Below the pieces are notes generated by a model. It was not told the origin of the DNA. It did no database searches and was given only the letters and a program-made list of their open reading frames with translations. DNA of 64,000 nt, from positions 1 to 64,000 of the forward strand of contig NZ_JAGFBU010000009.1 in assembly GCF_017948675.1 (NCBI RefSeq), given 5' to 3'. The position numbers and the translations under genes are program-made. This DNA comes from Flavobacterium flabelliforme (GTDB lineage: Bacteria; Bacteroidota; Bacteroidia; Flavobacteriales; Flavobacteriaceae). This document shows, piece after piece, positions 53,224-62,061 of the stretch; position 1 is the stretch's first letter; each line of letters opens with the position of its first letter.

Positions 53224-53334
53224 TTAGTCTCTTTTCGGAGCATTTTTCTTATCTCTTTTTTCTTCTTTCTTTTCCTTTGCTGTTTTTAAAGGCTCTTTTT
53301 TCGCAGTTTTCTTTGCGTCTTGACTTTTTGCCAT
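53224..53334 (-). CDS. Small Lys-rich protein, 36 residues
   Basis: The frame reads MAKSQDAKKTAKKEP then LKTAKEKKEEKRDKKNAP and KRD. It is 36 residues with more than a third lysine, no Cys, Trp or hydrophobic core, so it is intrinsically disordered and could bind nucleic acid or be a small ribosome- or nucleoid-associated protein. I recall similar short Lys-rich products in Flavobacterium annotations, which supports that the frame is real. The codon choice looks natural and the start ATG is clear. No -7 element was found upstream. The gene converges with guaB and shares its terminator. Function unknown. Confidence 0.6.
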   Translation of the reverse strand: MAKSQDAKKTAKKEPLKTAKEKKEEKRDKKNAPKRD

Positions 53335-53633
53335 GATAATAGATATTTAAAATTAGTTCTTGTTATGTAAGTAAATATATGTAATCTTTTTTGATTTTGA
53401 AACTGAATTACTTTAAAAAGACCTTTTCTTTATCTAATTAGTATAAGTCTTTTTCTGTTTCGGAATTTAATGATTTATTTTAAAATTGTACAAGATGAGA
53501 TTTAATTTTTACTTTTATAAAGTACATTATCCTTACAAAGAGATTTTTTTTTAAAAGTAGTTTTTTAATCACCATAGCTCTAAACTGGCATGGGATTTTT
53601 TTATTGGAGAATTGTAATAACTTGAATTTCTAT
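53335..53633. other. AT-rich intergenic region without recognised features
   Basis: Between the Lys-rich gene and the terminator at 53634 I see only AT-rich sequence. One TGGCATG at 53587 resembles half a sigma-54 site but has no -12 partner or downstream gene. Confidence 0.5.
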
Positions 53634-53677
53634 CAAAAAATAATTCCTCAACTACTTAGTGTAATTGAGGAATTATT
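53634..53677 (-). terminator. Terminator of the carboxypeptidase-like domain gene
   Basis: On the minus strand TAATTCCTCAA / TTGAGGAATTA forms an 11-bp stem followed by TTTTTT, 20 bases after the stop codon at 53697. Confidence 0.82.
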
Positions 53678-53696
53678 TTAAATATTTAAAATCACT

Positions 53697-54464
53697 TTAT
53701 TTTTTCTTTAATACTTTATATTCTTCATAACATCCGCTAATAGCATCCATAATTTGCAAGTCATTAGCTGTTTGTATGAATGATTCGGAGTAATTACAGC
53801 GTTGTAAAATTTCGGCTATTTCATTTTTATCTACTCCTAATAGTACGGCAATCATTTCTCTATCAAATTTAGATTCTAAAAGATTACGAACTGTATCGTC
53901 TTTCTTCATTTCTTTAAGTTTCTTAAGTTCTTTGGGGTTTTTGCCAAAAAAGTTATAAAGAACATCTGCAGGGTTAAAGATAGATCCTAATACCCTTCCA
54001 AAGGCATTTGGAGAGTATTCTCCCGCCTCATATCCTTGACTAAGTCCAGAAATACTATATCTGAAATTTTCTTTAACAGGAATGATTTTAGTGTCAACTT
54101 CTAGATAACCTGTTAGGTTAAAAGGGCGTATTACTACTTCCTCTAGCGCTATGGCTTTTTCTGTTAGTTGTATTTTTGTGCTTTTATTTTTTAACCAGTC
54201 ATTGGTAACTCGAACACGAAGGGATTGAAATCCTAAACTCGTAATGTGTAAGGTGTCATTTACTTGCACATCTAGCTCAAAGTAACCGCCTAAATCGGTA
54301 GTTGCTCCTCTTACTTTATTTACATTAATGATGTTAACGCCTACTAAAGGTTCTTTAGTCGTATTACTGATTATGATACCATTAACTTTCTGGGAGGGTT
54401 CTTTAACTTGCGCAATGGCAGTTGAGGAAAGTACTAAAAAAAAGAAAACTACAAAATATTTCAT
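53697..54464 (-). CDS. Carboxypeptidase-like regulatory domain protein (secreted)
   Basis: The 255-residue protein has a signal peptide (MKYFVVFFFLVLSSTAIA, cleavage before QVKEP). A CarboxypepD_reg-like beta-sandwich follows (KVNGIIISNTTKEPLVGVNIINVNKVRGATTDLGGYFELDVQVNDTLHITSLGFQSLRVRV, about 25-100). The rest, about 150 residues, is helical and polar without a known domain. The N-terminal domain is the same as in TonB receptors, but no plug or barrel follows. Such proteins occur widely in Bacteroidota as putative surface or periplasmic proteins of unknown role. It is 88 bp downstream of the helicase gene on the same strand and has its own terminator. Confidence 0.8.
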   Translation of the reverse strand: MKYFVVFFFLVLSSTAIAQVKEPSQKVNGIIISNTTKEPLVGVNIINVNKVRGATTDLGGYFELDVQVNDTLHITSLGFQSLRVRVTNDWLKNKSTKIQLTEKAIALEEVVIRPFNLTGYLEVDTKIIPVKENFRYSISGLSQGYEAGEYSPNAFGRVLGSIFNPADVLYNFFGKNPKELKKLKEMKKDDTVRNLLESKFDREMIAVLLGVDKNEIAEILQRCNYSESFIQTANDLQIMDAISGCYEEYKVLKKK

Positions 54465-54552
54465 ATGCTAATTTAAAACTTTAAAAGTAATAAATCAAGA
54501 TTGAATATTTTGTAGTTTCCTTATATAATTATAAGAAGATTAACAATGCATG

Positions 54553-56481
54553 TTAGTCTCTTCTTGGTCTTCTTGGTCTTGGTGAATCACCAGATCCTTC
54601 AGAACGTCTTGGAGCTCTATCAGAAGAACCTTCCGTTCTAGGTCTGTCCGATGTAAAGCCACCTTCTCTTCTAGGAGCAGATGAACTTCTTGGTCCGAAA
54701 CCACCTTCTCTTGGAGCTGAATTTCTATCACTTCTAAATCCACCACCTGAAGAACCTTCTCTTCTTGGTGCAAAACTACCTTCTCTTCTTGGAGCAGCAC
54801 TTCTTGAACCACCAAAACTTCCACCTGAACTTCTTCCATTGTGATCACGTCTTCCGCCACCATCATTTTTAGAAATTTCAACATTGATTCTACGTCCTTC
54901 TAATTGTACGTTGTTCAATATTTCCATTACTTTATCCGTGTGTTCTGGATCTGTGTTAAAGAAAGAGAAACCTTCTTTTACGTCTACTTTGAAAACGTCA
55001 TCACGACCTAAGTCTAATGTTTCTTTCAAGTAGTCTTTTAATGACATCCAATCAAAGTTATCTCTAGAACCAATGTTCACGAAATATCTTGTTGCGCCAC
55101 TATTATTGTTCTCTCTTGGAGCTCCATCTCTATCATCACGCTCGCGTCTTTCGCCAGATTGAGAAGAAATGTCTCTGTTTTTCTTGTAATAATTGATAAA
55201 ACGGTTAAATTCTACCGATACCATTTTCTTGATTAATTCCTCTTTCGATAAATCTTCAAGAACGCTATTAATTGCAGGTAAGTAGTTGTCAATTTCGTGA
55301 TCAACTTCAGTATCTTTAATTTTTGTAGCTAGGTGTAACAATTGAATTTCGCAGATTTCAATTCCAGAAGGGATTGTTTTTTCTTCGAATTTTTGTTTGA
55401 TGATTCTCTCGATAGAAGAAATCTTACGCAATTCACTTTTAGTAACAATTACAATAGAAGTTCCTAATTTACCAGCACGACCTGTACGACCTGAACGGTG
55501 ATTGTACGTTTCTATTTCGTCAGGTAATTGGTAATTTACTACGTGCGTAATATTGTCAACATCAATTCCACGTGCAGCAACGTCAGTAGCTACAAGCATT
55601 TGGATTTGTCTTCCACGGAAAGATTTCATTACACCATCACGTTGCGCTTGAGATAAATCTCCGTGCAAAGCAGCAGCGCTGTATCCATCTTCAACCAATT
55701 TTTCGGCAACAGCTTGAGTATCACGTTTTGTTCTACAAAAAACTACTGAGAAAATGTCTGGATTAGCATCAGCTAAACGTTTCAAAGCTTCGTAACGATC
55801 ACGTGCATTTACTAAGTAAAATTCGTGAGAAACTGTAGCTGAACCTGAATTTTTAGCTCCAACTGTAATTTCAATTGGGTCTTTCATGAATTGTTTTCCA
55901 ATGCGTGCTACTTCAGCAGGCATTGTTGCAGAGAACAACCATGTGTTTTTGTCGTCTGGCGTAGTCGAAAGGATGTTTACGATATCTTCGTAGAAACCCA
56001 TGTTCAACATTTCGTCAGCTTCGTCAAGAATACAATAGTTAATTTGAGAAATGTTAACCAATCCTCTATTAATCATGTCTTGCATTCTTCCTGGAGTTGC
56101 CACAATAATTTGTGCACCTCTCTTTATGTCTCTCGCTTGTTCTGTAATGCTAGCTCCACCGTAAACTGCTACCACATTAATACCTTTTTCGTATTTAGAG
56201 TAGTTTTTAATTTCGTTGGTAATCTGCAAACACAATTCACGTGTTGGAGATAAAATTAATGCTTGTGTGTTTCTGTTGTTAGCATCAATTTTTTGGATAA
56301 CTGGAAAACCAAAAGCTGCCGTTTTCCCTGTCCCTGTCTGAGCCAACGCAACCATATCTGTATCTTTTTCCAATAATAGGGGAATCGCTTTCTCCTGTAC
56401 TTCGGTCGGACTTTCAAATCCTAGATCTAAAATCGCCTTCAGTAACGATTCACTCAATCCTAATTGTTCAAATTTATTCAT
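54553..56481 (-). CDS. DEAD-box RNA helicase with DbpA-like RNA-binding domain and RG-rich tail
   Basis: Start at MNKFEQLGL (56481), because the longer frame overlaps the -7 element at 56503-56510. The 642-residue protein has the Q motif (FESPTEVQEKAIP), Walker A AQTGTGKT (47-54), DEAD (153-156), SAT (194-196), and HRSGRTGRAG. After the core (residues 1-370) comes a linker. A DbpA-type RNA-binding domain follows at about 470-545 (RYFVNIGSRDNFDWMSLKDYLKETLDL), then a tail from 550 with repeated APRREG/SFG units rich in Arg, Gly and Ser. The tail should add unspecific RNA affinity. It is similar to cold-shock helicases CsdA/RhlE, and probably acts in ribosome assembly or RNA decay. Confidence 0.92.
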   Translation of the reverse strand: MNKFEQLGLSESLLKAILDLGFESPTEVQEKAIPLLLEKDTDMVALAQTGTGKTAAFGFPVIQKIDANNRNTQALILSPTRELCLQITNEIKNYSKYEKGINVVAVYGGASITEQARDIKRGAQIIVATPGRMQDMINRGLVNISQINYCILDEADEMLNMGFYEDIVNILSTTPDDKNTWLFSATMPAEVARIGKQFMKDPIEITVGAKNSGSATVSHEFYLVNARDRYEALKRLADANPDIFSVVFCRTKRDTQAVAEKLVEDGYSAAALHGDLSQAQRDGVMKSFRGRQIQMLVATDVAARGIDVDNITHVVNYQLPDEIETYNHRSGRTGRAGKLGTSIVIVTKSELRKISSIERIIKQKFEEKTIPSGIEICEIQLLHLATKIKDTEVDHEIDNYLPAINSVLEDLSKEELIKKMVSVEFNRFINYYKKNRDISSQSGERRERDDRDGAPRENNNSGATRYFVNIGSRDNFDWMSLKDYLKETLDLGRDDVFKVDVKEGFSFFNTDPEHTDKVMEILNNVQLEGRRINVEISKNDGGGRRDHNGRSSGGSFGGSRSAAPRREGSFAPRREGSSGGGFRSDRNSAPREGGFGPRSSSAPRREGGFTSDRPRTEGSSDRAPRRSEGSGDSPRPRRPRRD

Positions 56482-56502
56482 ATGTATTTTTAAAATAGGG
56501 TG

Positions 56503-56510
56503 CAAAATTA
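56503..56510 (-). promoter_or_regulatory. -7 element of the DEAD-box helicase gene
   Basis: The minus strand reads TAATTTTG, matching TAnnTTTG, 21 bases before the ATG at 56481. It lies over the start of the longer frame and decides the start codon. Confidence 0.5.
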
Positions 56511-56685
56511 CTGTTTATAATTCATATAAACTAATGCTATTTTAAGAATTAATGATTTATTGTGATTTGATTATCAGAATGTTAGGATTTTATTTAAGAA
56601 TTGGTATTTTTTATTTACTCAAATTTAAGTGAAATTCATGCTTTGAATAGGATATTATGTTGTAAAAAACCTATTTTTTGCCTAC

Positions 56686-57264
56686 TTATTTGATTCCTAT
56701 TAAAAATTTAATCAAATCTTGGGTTGCTTTTCCTCTGTGACTGATTTCATTTTTTATCTCTAAAGATAATTCTGCAAAAGTTTCTGTATATCCCAATGGG
56801 CGAAAGATAGGGTCGTATCCAAAACCTTTGTTTCCAGTTTTTTCTAAAGTGATTTCTCCTTCTGCTATACCTGTAAATAATTGTTGTTTACCGTTTATGT
56901 TTAGTGCAATTACGGTTTTAAATTGTGCTTTTCTATTATTTTTATCCGATAAATTGTCTAATAATTTATTCATATTATCTTCAGAACTCCGCTGCTCTCC
57001 GGCATATCTTGCAGAGTAAACACCTGGTTCCCCATTTAAAGCGGAAACTTCAAGTCCTGTATCATCAGCAAAACAATCATACCCATATTTTTTTGTTACA
57101 TAATCCGCCTTCAGGATAGCATTCCCCATAATGGTATCTGCGGTTTCTGGTATTTCTTCTAGGCAACCAATGTCTTCTAGACTAAGAATTTGAATGCTTT
57201 CGGGAAGCATACTTTGAATTTCTATAATTTTATTTTTGTTGCTGGAGGCGAAGACAATTTGCAT
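56686..57264 (-). CDS. rdgB: Non-canonical purine NTP pyrophosphatase (dITP/XTP)
   Basis: RdgB hydrolyses dITP and XTP to monophosphates and so keeps damaged purines out of DNA. Start at MQIVFASSNKNKI (57264); the longer frame would begin inside the -7 element at 57292-57299 (minus-strand TATATTTG). The 192-residue product has the substrate-binding SSNKNKI, the catalytic FADDTGLEVSALNGEPGVYSARYAG, FGYDPIFRPLGY and SHRGKA. Complete. It is probably co-transcribed with nothing upstream; the RluA-type gene lies 150 bp away on the same strand. Confidence 0.94.
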   Translation of the reverse strand: MQIVFASSNKNKIIEIQSMLPESIQILSLEDIGCLEEIPETADTIMGNAILKADYVTKKYGYDCFADDTGLEVSALNGEPGVYSARYAGEQRSSEDNMNKLLDNLSDKNNRKAQFKTVIALNINGKQQLFTGIAEGEITLEKTGNKGFGYDPIFRPLGYTETFAELSLEIKNEISHRGKATQDLIKFLIGIK

Positions 57265-57291
57265 ATTTTTACTATTGAAATTTTTAACTTT

Positions 57292-57299
57292 CAAATATA
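57292..57299 (-). promoter_or_regulatory. -7 element of rdgB
   Basis: TATATTTG on the minus strand, 27 bases before the ATG at 57264. It supports the shorter start. Confidence 0.55.
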
Positions 57300-57415
57300 C
57301 ATTTTTGGATGTTAGATTTTGGGTAAATCATCCCAGAATCCATTTTTAAATTTAAACTTTTAAACATCAATTTTATAATAGTAGTAAGTTGAAGTTTAAG
57401 TTCATTTTTTTAAAA

Positions 57416-58105
57416 TTATAATGCTTTCCAAAGTACTTCATCTGGAGTGGGAGCAATGATAATTGTATTTTCTTTAGTTACTGGATGAATAAATACTAAT
57501 TTTCGAGCGTGTAGATGAATACCACCATCAGGATTACTTCTATCAAAACCATATTTTAAATCCCCTTTTATTGGGGAACCTATTGCAGACAGTTGTGCCC
57601 GTATTTGATGATGTCTTCCCGTATGAAGATTAATTTCTAAGGCAAAATAATTAGTGAGTTCCTTTATGATTTTATAATCTAAAATAGCTAATTTACTATC
57701 AGGAACTTCTTTTAAATGTGCTTTTGAACTATTATTTTTTTCGTTTCTTTTTAAATAATGAGTCAATTTATCTTCAGCGATCAAAGGTTTGTTTTTGACA
57801 ATGCACCAATAGGTTTTTTGAGTTTCTCGATTACTAAATAATTCGTTCATCCTTGTTAGTGCTTTACTCGTGCGAGCAAAGACGATTATGCCTGATGTAG
57901 GACGATCTAAACGATGTACAACACCTAAAAAAACTTCTCCCGGTTTATTGTATTTATCTTTAATATATTCCTTAACCACATCAGATAATGGCTTGTCTCC
58001 TGTTTTATCGCCTTGTACGATATCACCAACACGTTTATTTATAACGATAAGGTGATTGTCTTCGTGAAGGATTTGGAGATTTGATTTATTTGATATGATT
58101 TTCAT
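57416..58105 (-). CDS. RluA-family pseudouridine synthase
   Basis: The 229-residue protein has the RluA catalytic motif HRLDRPTSGIIVFART, where the Asp of RLD attacks the uridine base. It also has ALEINLHTGRHHQIRAQLSAIG and the later GDLKYG segment. There is no S4 domain at the N-terminus, which places it in the RluA/TruC-type short branch rather than with RluD. The rRNA or tRNA target cannot be told from the sequence. It lies 241 bp after panB on the same strand with a terminator between them. Confidence 0.88.
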   Translation of the reverse strand: MKIISNKSNLQILHEDNHLIVINKRVGDIVQGDKTGDKPLSDVVKEYIKDKYNKPGEVFLGVVHRLDRPTSGIIVFARTSKALTRMNELFSNRETQKTYWCIVKNKPLIAEDKLTHYLKRNEKNNSSKAHLKEVPDSKLAILDYKIIKELTNYFALEINLHTGRHHQIRAQLSAIGSPIKGDLKYGFDRSNPDGGIHLHARKLVFIHPVTKENTIIIAPTPDEVLWKAL

Positions 58106-58266
58106 TTATTTTTAGATTTTGGGCTTTTTTAGATCGGTTTGTTAAATTTAAATCTTTATTAATGCTTGTAATTTTTTATAAATTTCAACGGTTCTTTCTG
58201 AATAAAAACTATTACAGAAGCGAAAATTATTTGATTTTTATTTATTGTAGATAGTTACCTAAATAT

Positions 58267-58302
58267 AAAAACTGAATTAGACGATGTTTAATTCAGTTTT
58301 TA
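58267..58302. terminator. Terminator of panB
   Basis: AACTGAATTA / TAATTCAGTT around the loop GACGATGT, with T runs on both strands. It lies between panB and the RluA-type gene and mainly serves panB on the minus strand. Confidence 0.8.
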
Positions 58303-58346
58303 TAAAATTACATTATTAAAAAGATTTTTACTCTTATAGAGGTATT

Positions 58347-59165
58347 TTAATATTGCTCGTTAGCGTTAGGGAAATCACTCGATTTTACATCAGCAACATA
58401 TTGCCCGATAGCGGTTGTCATTCCGTCATATAAATTCATATATCTTCTTAAAAAACGAGGGCTAAATTCATTATTCATTCCTAACATGTCGTGAATAACT
58501 AATACTTGACCGTCTACACCGCCACCAGCGCCAATTCCTATTACAGGTATCGATATACTTTTGGCCACTTTTTCGGCTAAATGTGCTGGAATTTTTTCTA
58601 ATACTAATGCAAAACAACCTAATTTTTCTAATAATTGAGCATCTTCCAAAAGTTTATCTGCTTCTTCCTCTTCTTTTGCACGAACAGTATAAGTACCAAA
58701 TTTATAGATAGATTGTGGTGTTAAACCCAAATGTCCCATTACTGGAATTCCTGCATTCAATATTTTTTTAATCGATTCTTTAATTTCTTTTCCACCTTCC
58801 AACTTTACAGCATGTCCACCGCTTTCTTTCATAATCCTAATTGAGGAGCGCAATGCTTCTTTAGGATCTGATTGGTAACTTCCAAAAGGTAAATCTACAA
58901 CAACCAATGCTCTCTCTGTAGCTCTAACTACCGAAGAAGCATGATAAATCATTTGGTCTAAAGTGATAGGTAATGTCGTTTCATGTCCAGCCATAACATT
59001 TGAAGCCGAATCGCCTACAAGAATCACATCAATCCCTGCAGAATCGACGATTTTTGCCATGGTAAAATCGTATGCAGTTAGCATAGATATTTTTTCTCCA
59101 TTAGCCTTCATTTCAATGAGTGACTTCGTGGTAATTCTTTTATAATCTTTTTTTGCGACAGACAT
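58347..59165 (-). CDS. panB: 3-methyl-2-oxobutanoate hydroxymethyltransferase
   Basis: PanB transfers a hydroxymethyl group from methylene-tetrahydrofolate to ketoisovalerate in pantothenate (coenzyme A) synthesis. The 272-residue TIM-barrel protein has [37 protein letters not shown] (metal-binding Asp and substrate loop), [25 protein letters not shown] and [21 protein letters not shown]. The catalytic residues are all present. A -7 element TACATTTG on the minus strand lies at 59195-59202. It is monocistronic; panC is not adjacent. Confidence 0.96.
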   Translation of the reverse strand: MSVAKKDYKRITTKSLIEMKANGEKISMLTAYDFTMAKIVDSAGIDVILVGDSASNVMAGHETTLPITLDQMIYHASSVVRATERALVVVDLPFGSYQSDPKEALRSSIRIMKESGGHAVKLEGGKEIKESIKKILNAGIPVMGHLGLTPQSIYKFGTYTVRAKEEEEADKLLEDAQLLEKLGCFALVLEKIPAHLAEKVAKSISIPVIGIGAGGGVDGQVLVIHDMLGMNNEFSPRFLRRYMNLYDGMTTAIGQYVADVKSSDFPNANEQY

Positions 59166-59487
59166 AGTTCCTATTTTAAGTGTGTAAAGGTAATCAAATG
59201 TATATTTTTTGTTGAAAAATGTAAAATTATATTTTATATAAATACAAGCTTTTCTTAAATTAAGAATTTAGAACAGCAAATGGCTATGATAATGGAGATT
59301 TGATTTAAATGAGTTTCAAAATTCTAATTTCTAATAGGTTGTTTTTAAGCTAAAAGTATGATTTTTTATTGTTTTAAATGTTTTAAAAATTTGTAGAATT
59401 TTACGCTTAAGTTTTAAAAAATAAAATTCTAGTTTGTTTCTAAAAGTCAATTACTTTATCTTCTATAATCTGTTATAGGTAGTGTTA
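59166..59487. other. AT-rich intergenic region with the panB promoter
   Basis: It contains the panB -7 element TACATTTG (minus strand, 59195-59202). The rest is AT-rich; I see no ORF, hairpin or repeat worth naming. Confidence 0.5.
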
Positions 59488-59988
59488 CTAATTTATTTGT
59501 AGCAAATTTACATTTGCATCATCTGTTTTATCTACTATAATTGCAAAATTAGGAATGGTTGTAAAAGTTTGTTTTTTGCCTTCAATTTTTTTAAATTTTA
59601 ATGTTATTCCTGCTGTTGAATCACGTTCTAAGCTAACTATTTTTAATGAAGTTTCTAAATTAGTCTCTGGCAAAACAAGAGCGATTACATCTTGTTTAGA
59701 GAAATCAATTGTGGTTGGCTTACCATTTTTGCCCATAGTTGTTGCCATACCAAAAATAGAGTTGAATTTTTCTAAAGTTTCAATTTTTGGATGCTCTAGT
59801 TTACCTGCATTATTTTTCACAAAATAATTTTCGGCGATTTGATAATCAATAGAATTTGAATTTAAATCGGAACTCATTTCTTCTTTTAAAGGTTCTTGAA
59901 TTAGTGAAGAATCTGTTTTTTGTTTGCTTTGACAAGCTGCTAAAATTATTGTACTAAAAGCGATGGTTAAAATTATATTTTTTTTCAT
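59488..59988 (-). CDS. Hypothetical lipoprotein
   Basis: The 166-residue protein has a lipoprotein signal (MKKNIILTIAFSTIILAAC, lipid Cys at 19). A low-complexity Ser/Asp/Gln-rich linker follows (CQSKQKTDSSLIQEPLKEEMSSDLNSN), then a compact domain (residues 47-166) with alternating hydrophobic strands: FGMATTMGKNGKPTTIDFSKQDVIALVLP, SLKIVSLERDSTAGITLKFKKIEGKKQTFTTIPNFAIIVDKTDDANVNLLQ. The pattern suggests a small beta-sandwich, but I do not recognise the family. It is likely anchored to a membrane facing the periplasm. It stands alone between AT-rich intergenic regions. Function unknown. Confidence 0.65.
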   Translation of the reverse strand: MKKNIILTIAFSTIILAACQSKQKTDSSLIQEPLKEEMSSDLNSNSIDYQIAENYFVKNNAGKLEHPKIETLEKFNSIFGMATTMGKNGKPTTIDFSKQDVIALVLPETNLETSLKIVSLERDSTAGITLKFKKIEGKKQTFTTIPNFAIIVDKTDDANVNLLQIN

Positions 59989-60242
59989 TTGATTAGTTGA
60001 TTTTTATGATTGTCTTCTGTATTGAAGAGTTGTAAAATTTAGATTGAAGTTATTTTATTCGAAATTAAAAGAATATTAAAAGGGCGATCTTTATTAACAC
60101 ACTAATTGTGCTACATATACTTTAAAGCATAATTCACGGTATATATTTTTGGTAATAATAACTTTAGTTTCGAGTGAAATTATTTTCTCTAAACTTTGTT
60201 TGAAATTAAATTAAGCTTTTAGCAAAAATTTCCCGTTAGGAT

Positions 60243-60428
60243 TTAATTTTTCACAAAATTTTTACGCAACATCAGACCCATAAAAAACGTAAAAAAGATA
60301 GTATTTATTAAGAATTTCACCCAATTAAATTCTTTTAAATCATAAAGATCAAATGCAGCTTGTAGAAGCGCATATAATAGACCACCTAAGAATATTGTTT
60401 TTAGTATTTTTAAATTTTTTTCTTTCAT
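60243..60428 (-). CDS. Small two-helix membrane protein, hypothetical
   Basis: The 61-residue protein starts MKEKNLKILK and has two hydrophobic stretches, residues 11-27 (TIFLGGLLYALLQAAFD) and 37-55 (VKFLINTIFFTFFMGLMLR), linked by DLYDLKEFNW, with a basic C-terminus (KNFVKN). The amphipathic organisation and positive ends are typical of a small integral membrane protein. I recall no family. It precedes the gene at 60507 in order but not in transcription direction (both on minus, this one downstream), with a terminator between. The reading frame could be chance, but the composition argues for a real gene. Confidence 0.5.
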   Translation of the reverse strand: MKEKNLKILKTIFLGGLLYALLQAAFDLYDLKEFNWVKFLINTIFFTFFMGLMLRKNFVKN

Positions 60429-60456
60429 TTGTTATTTAATAATGTGATGATACCAT

Positions 60457-60493
60457 AAAAAAAATCCTTAATTGTTAAACAAATCAAGGATTT
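60457..60493 (-). terminator. Terminator of the conserved 486-residue gene
   Basis: On the minus strand AAATCCTTGATTTG / AATTAAGGATTT with a short loop is followed by a run of Ts, within 15 bases of the stop codon at 60507. Confidence 0.8.
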
Positions 60494-60506
60494 CAAATTT
60501 TATTAA

Positions 60507-61967
60507 TTAACTAATTTCTTTAAGAACTTTATTTGGATCATATCCAAAAAGTTGATGTTCTTTTATTATCTCAGCAATACCGCTAGGAAGCATAGTTTCC
60601 CAACCTGGTTTGCCATTATTTATCATATTCAAAACTTCACGGGAGAAAACATCAAGGATGCTTGCATCGTAATCATTTATGTCAACCACTTTGCCATTGA
60701 ATTTAAAGAATTTGTATAATTCTTTCATTCTAGGATGTACTTTTAAGTTTTCAGAATTAATAATTTCACCATTTTCATCAATCATTGGATACAAAAAGAC
60801 TTTCATATCACGGTAAAATAATTTTCCAAAAGCTTCTAAAATTCCACCGCTCAAATGACGGTAATATTTCTCATCAAAGATGTCAATTAAGTTGTTTACA
60901 CCCATCGCCAATCCCATTCTTGCTTTTGTGTAATTAGAGAAATATTCTACAACCTTGTAGTATTCTTGAAAATTAGAAATCATTACGGTTTGTCCTAGAG
61001 AACAAAGTAATTCTGCACGATCCATAAAATCTCTTTCGTCAATTTCACCATCAGAACGAAGATTAGAAAGTGTAATTTCAAAAACTACCAAGGTATTTTC
61101 TTTTTCTACTTTATTCTCGTTCAAAAACATTTTTAGTGATTTCTCATACATGTCCATGTTTACTTTTGTAACCGGACGGAAACTACCTCTAAAAGCGAGT
61201 ATGTTTTTTTTGTATAAAATAGCAGCAGGCAAAACATTAATCCCATCAGGATTAAACATAACGGCATCAGTCATTCCGTTTTTTACCAACTGTAAACTCA
61301 TCAAACGATTGTCTACATCTGCAAAACGAGGACCAGAGAAATTGATAGTGTCTATTTCTAATTGGTCTTTGTCTAAATGATCGTATAAGTAGCGCAACAA
61401 ACGTTTTGGATCGTTGTATTTGTAATAAGCACCATATATCAAGTTTACACCAAGAATACCAAGTGTTTCTTGTTGCAAACGTACATCTGTTTCCTTAAAT
61501 CGAATGTGCAATATAATTTCGTTGTAATCTTCGTCTGGCTCAATTTGATAGCTAATACCAACCCAACCATGTCCTTTGAATTGTTTTGCAAAATCAATAG
61601 TAGCAACTGTATTAGCATAACTAAAAAACATTTTGTTTGGATGCTTTTCTCTACTTAAACGTTTTTCAATTAGATTTACTTCATGAGAAAGCATTTTTTT
61701 AAGGCGGCTTTCAGTTACATAACGACCATCTTCCTCTATTCCGTAAACGGCATCACTAAAATCTTTATCGTAGGCAGACATTGCCTTTGCAATAGTTCTA
61801 GACGAACCTCCAGATCTAAAAAAGTGTCTTACGGTTTCTTGACCAGCTCCGATTTCTGCAAAAGTTCCGTAAATATTTTCATTCAGGTTGATACGTAGGG
61901 CTTTATCGTTTACTGAAGGTATTTGTTCGATGATTCGATCACCTTTTAATTTTATTTCTGTGTCCAT
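60507..61967 (-). CDS. Conserved uncharacterised protein, often mislabelled TonB-dependent receptor
   Basis: The 486-residue soluble protein starts MDTEIKLKGDRIIEQI and contains NENIYGTFAEIGAGQETVRHFFR, SAYDKDFSDAVYGIEEDGRYVTESRLKKML and FFSYANTVATIDFAKQFKGHGWVGI. There is no signal peptide and no beta-barrel. The relatives I remember are named TonB-dependent receptor or nicotinate-nucleotide adenylyltransferase in databases; neither name is supported by what I can see (no HxGH nucleotide-transferase motif, no plug). The sequence is mixed alpha/beta and looks strongly conserved, suggesting an enzyme. A -7 element TAACTTTG lies on the minus strand at 61994-62001, divergent from the next gene. 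Confidence 0.75.
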   Translation of the reverse strand: MDTEIKLKGDRIIEQIPSVNDKALRINLNENIYGTFAEIGAGQETVRHFFRSGGSSRTIAKAMSAYDKDFSDAVYGIEEDGRYVTESRLKKMLSHEVNLIEKRLSREKHPNKMFFSYANTVATIDFAKQFKGHGWVGISYQIEPDEDYNEIILHIRFKETDVRLQQETLGILGVNLIYGAYYKYNDPKRLLRYLYDHLDKDQLEIDTINFSGPRFADVDNRLMSLQLVKNGMTDAVMFNPDGINVLPAAILYKKNILAFRGSFRPVTKVNMDMYEKSLKMFLNENKVEKENTLVVFEITLSNLRSDGEIDERDFMDRAELLCSLGQTVMISNFQEYYKVVEYFSNYTKARMGLAMGVNNLIDIFDEKYYRHLSGGILEAFGKLFYRDMKVFLYPMIDENGEIINSENLKVHPRMKELYKFFKFNGKVVDINDYDASILDVFSREVLNMINNGKPGWETMLPSGIAEIIKEHQLFGYDPNKVLKEIS

Positions 61968-61993
61968 TTTATTTTAATATGGCTAATATGTTG

Positions 61994-62043
61994 CAAAGTT
62001 AATGAAATAGCATTCTAATGAAAGAGAATTAATCCTATTTTTG
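61994..62043. promoter_or_regulatory. Divergent promoters of the 486-residue gene and the MBL-fold gene
   Basis: On the minus strand TAACTTTG (61994-62001) serves the gene starting at 61967; on the plus strand TATTTTTG (62036-62043) serves the gene starting at 62062. Each is within 30 bases of its start codon. Confidence 0.6.
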
Positions 62044-62061
62044 TAAATAAAATCAAGAAGT

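Noticed and set aside
53586..53600. TGGCATGGGATTTTT as a second sigma-54 promoter
   Set aside because: The -12 TTGC element is missing and no plus-strand gene follows within reach.
54540..54884. 114-codon minus-strand frame rich in Glu and Val
   Set aside because: It is the shifted reading of the helicase RG-rich tail; repeats create long frames by composition.
60507..61967. TonB-dependent receptor label
   Set aside because: No signal peptide, plug or barrel strands; the product is soluble.
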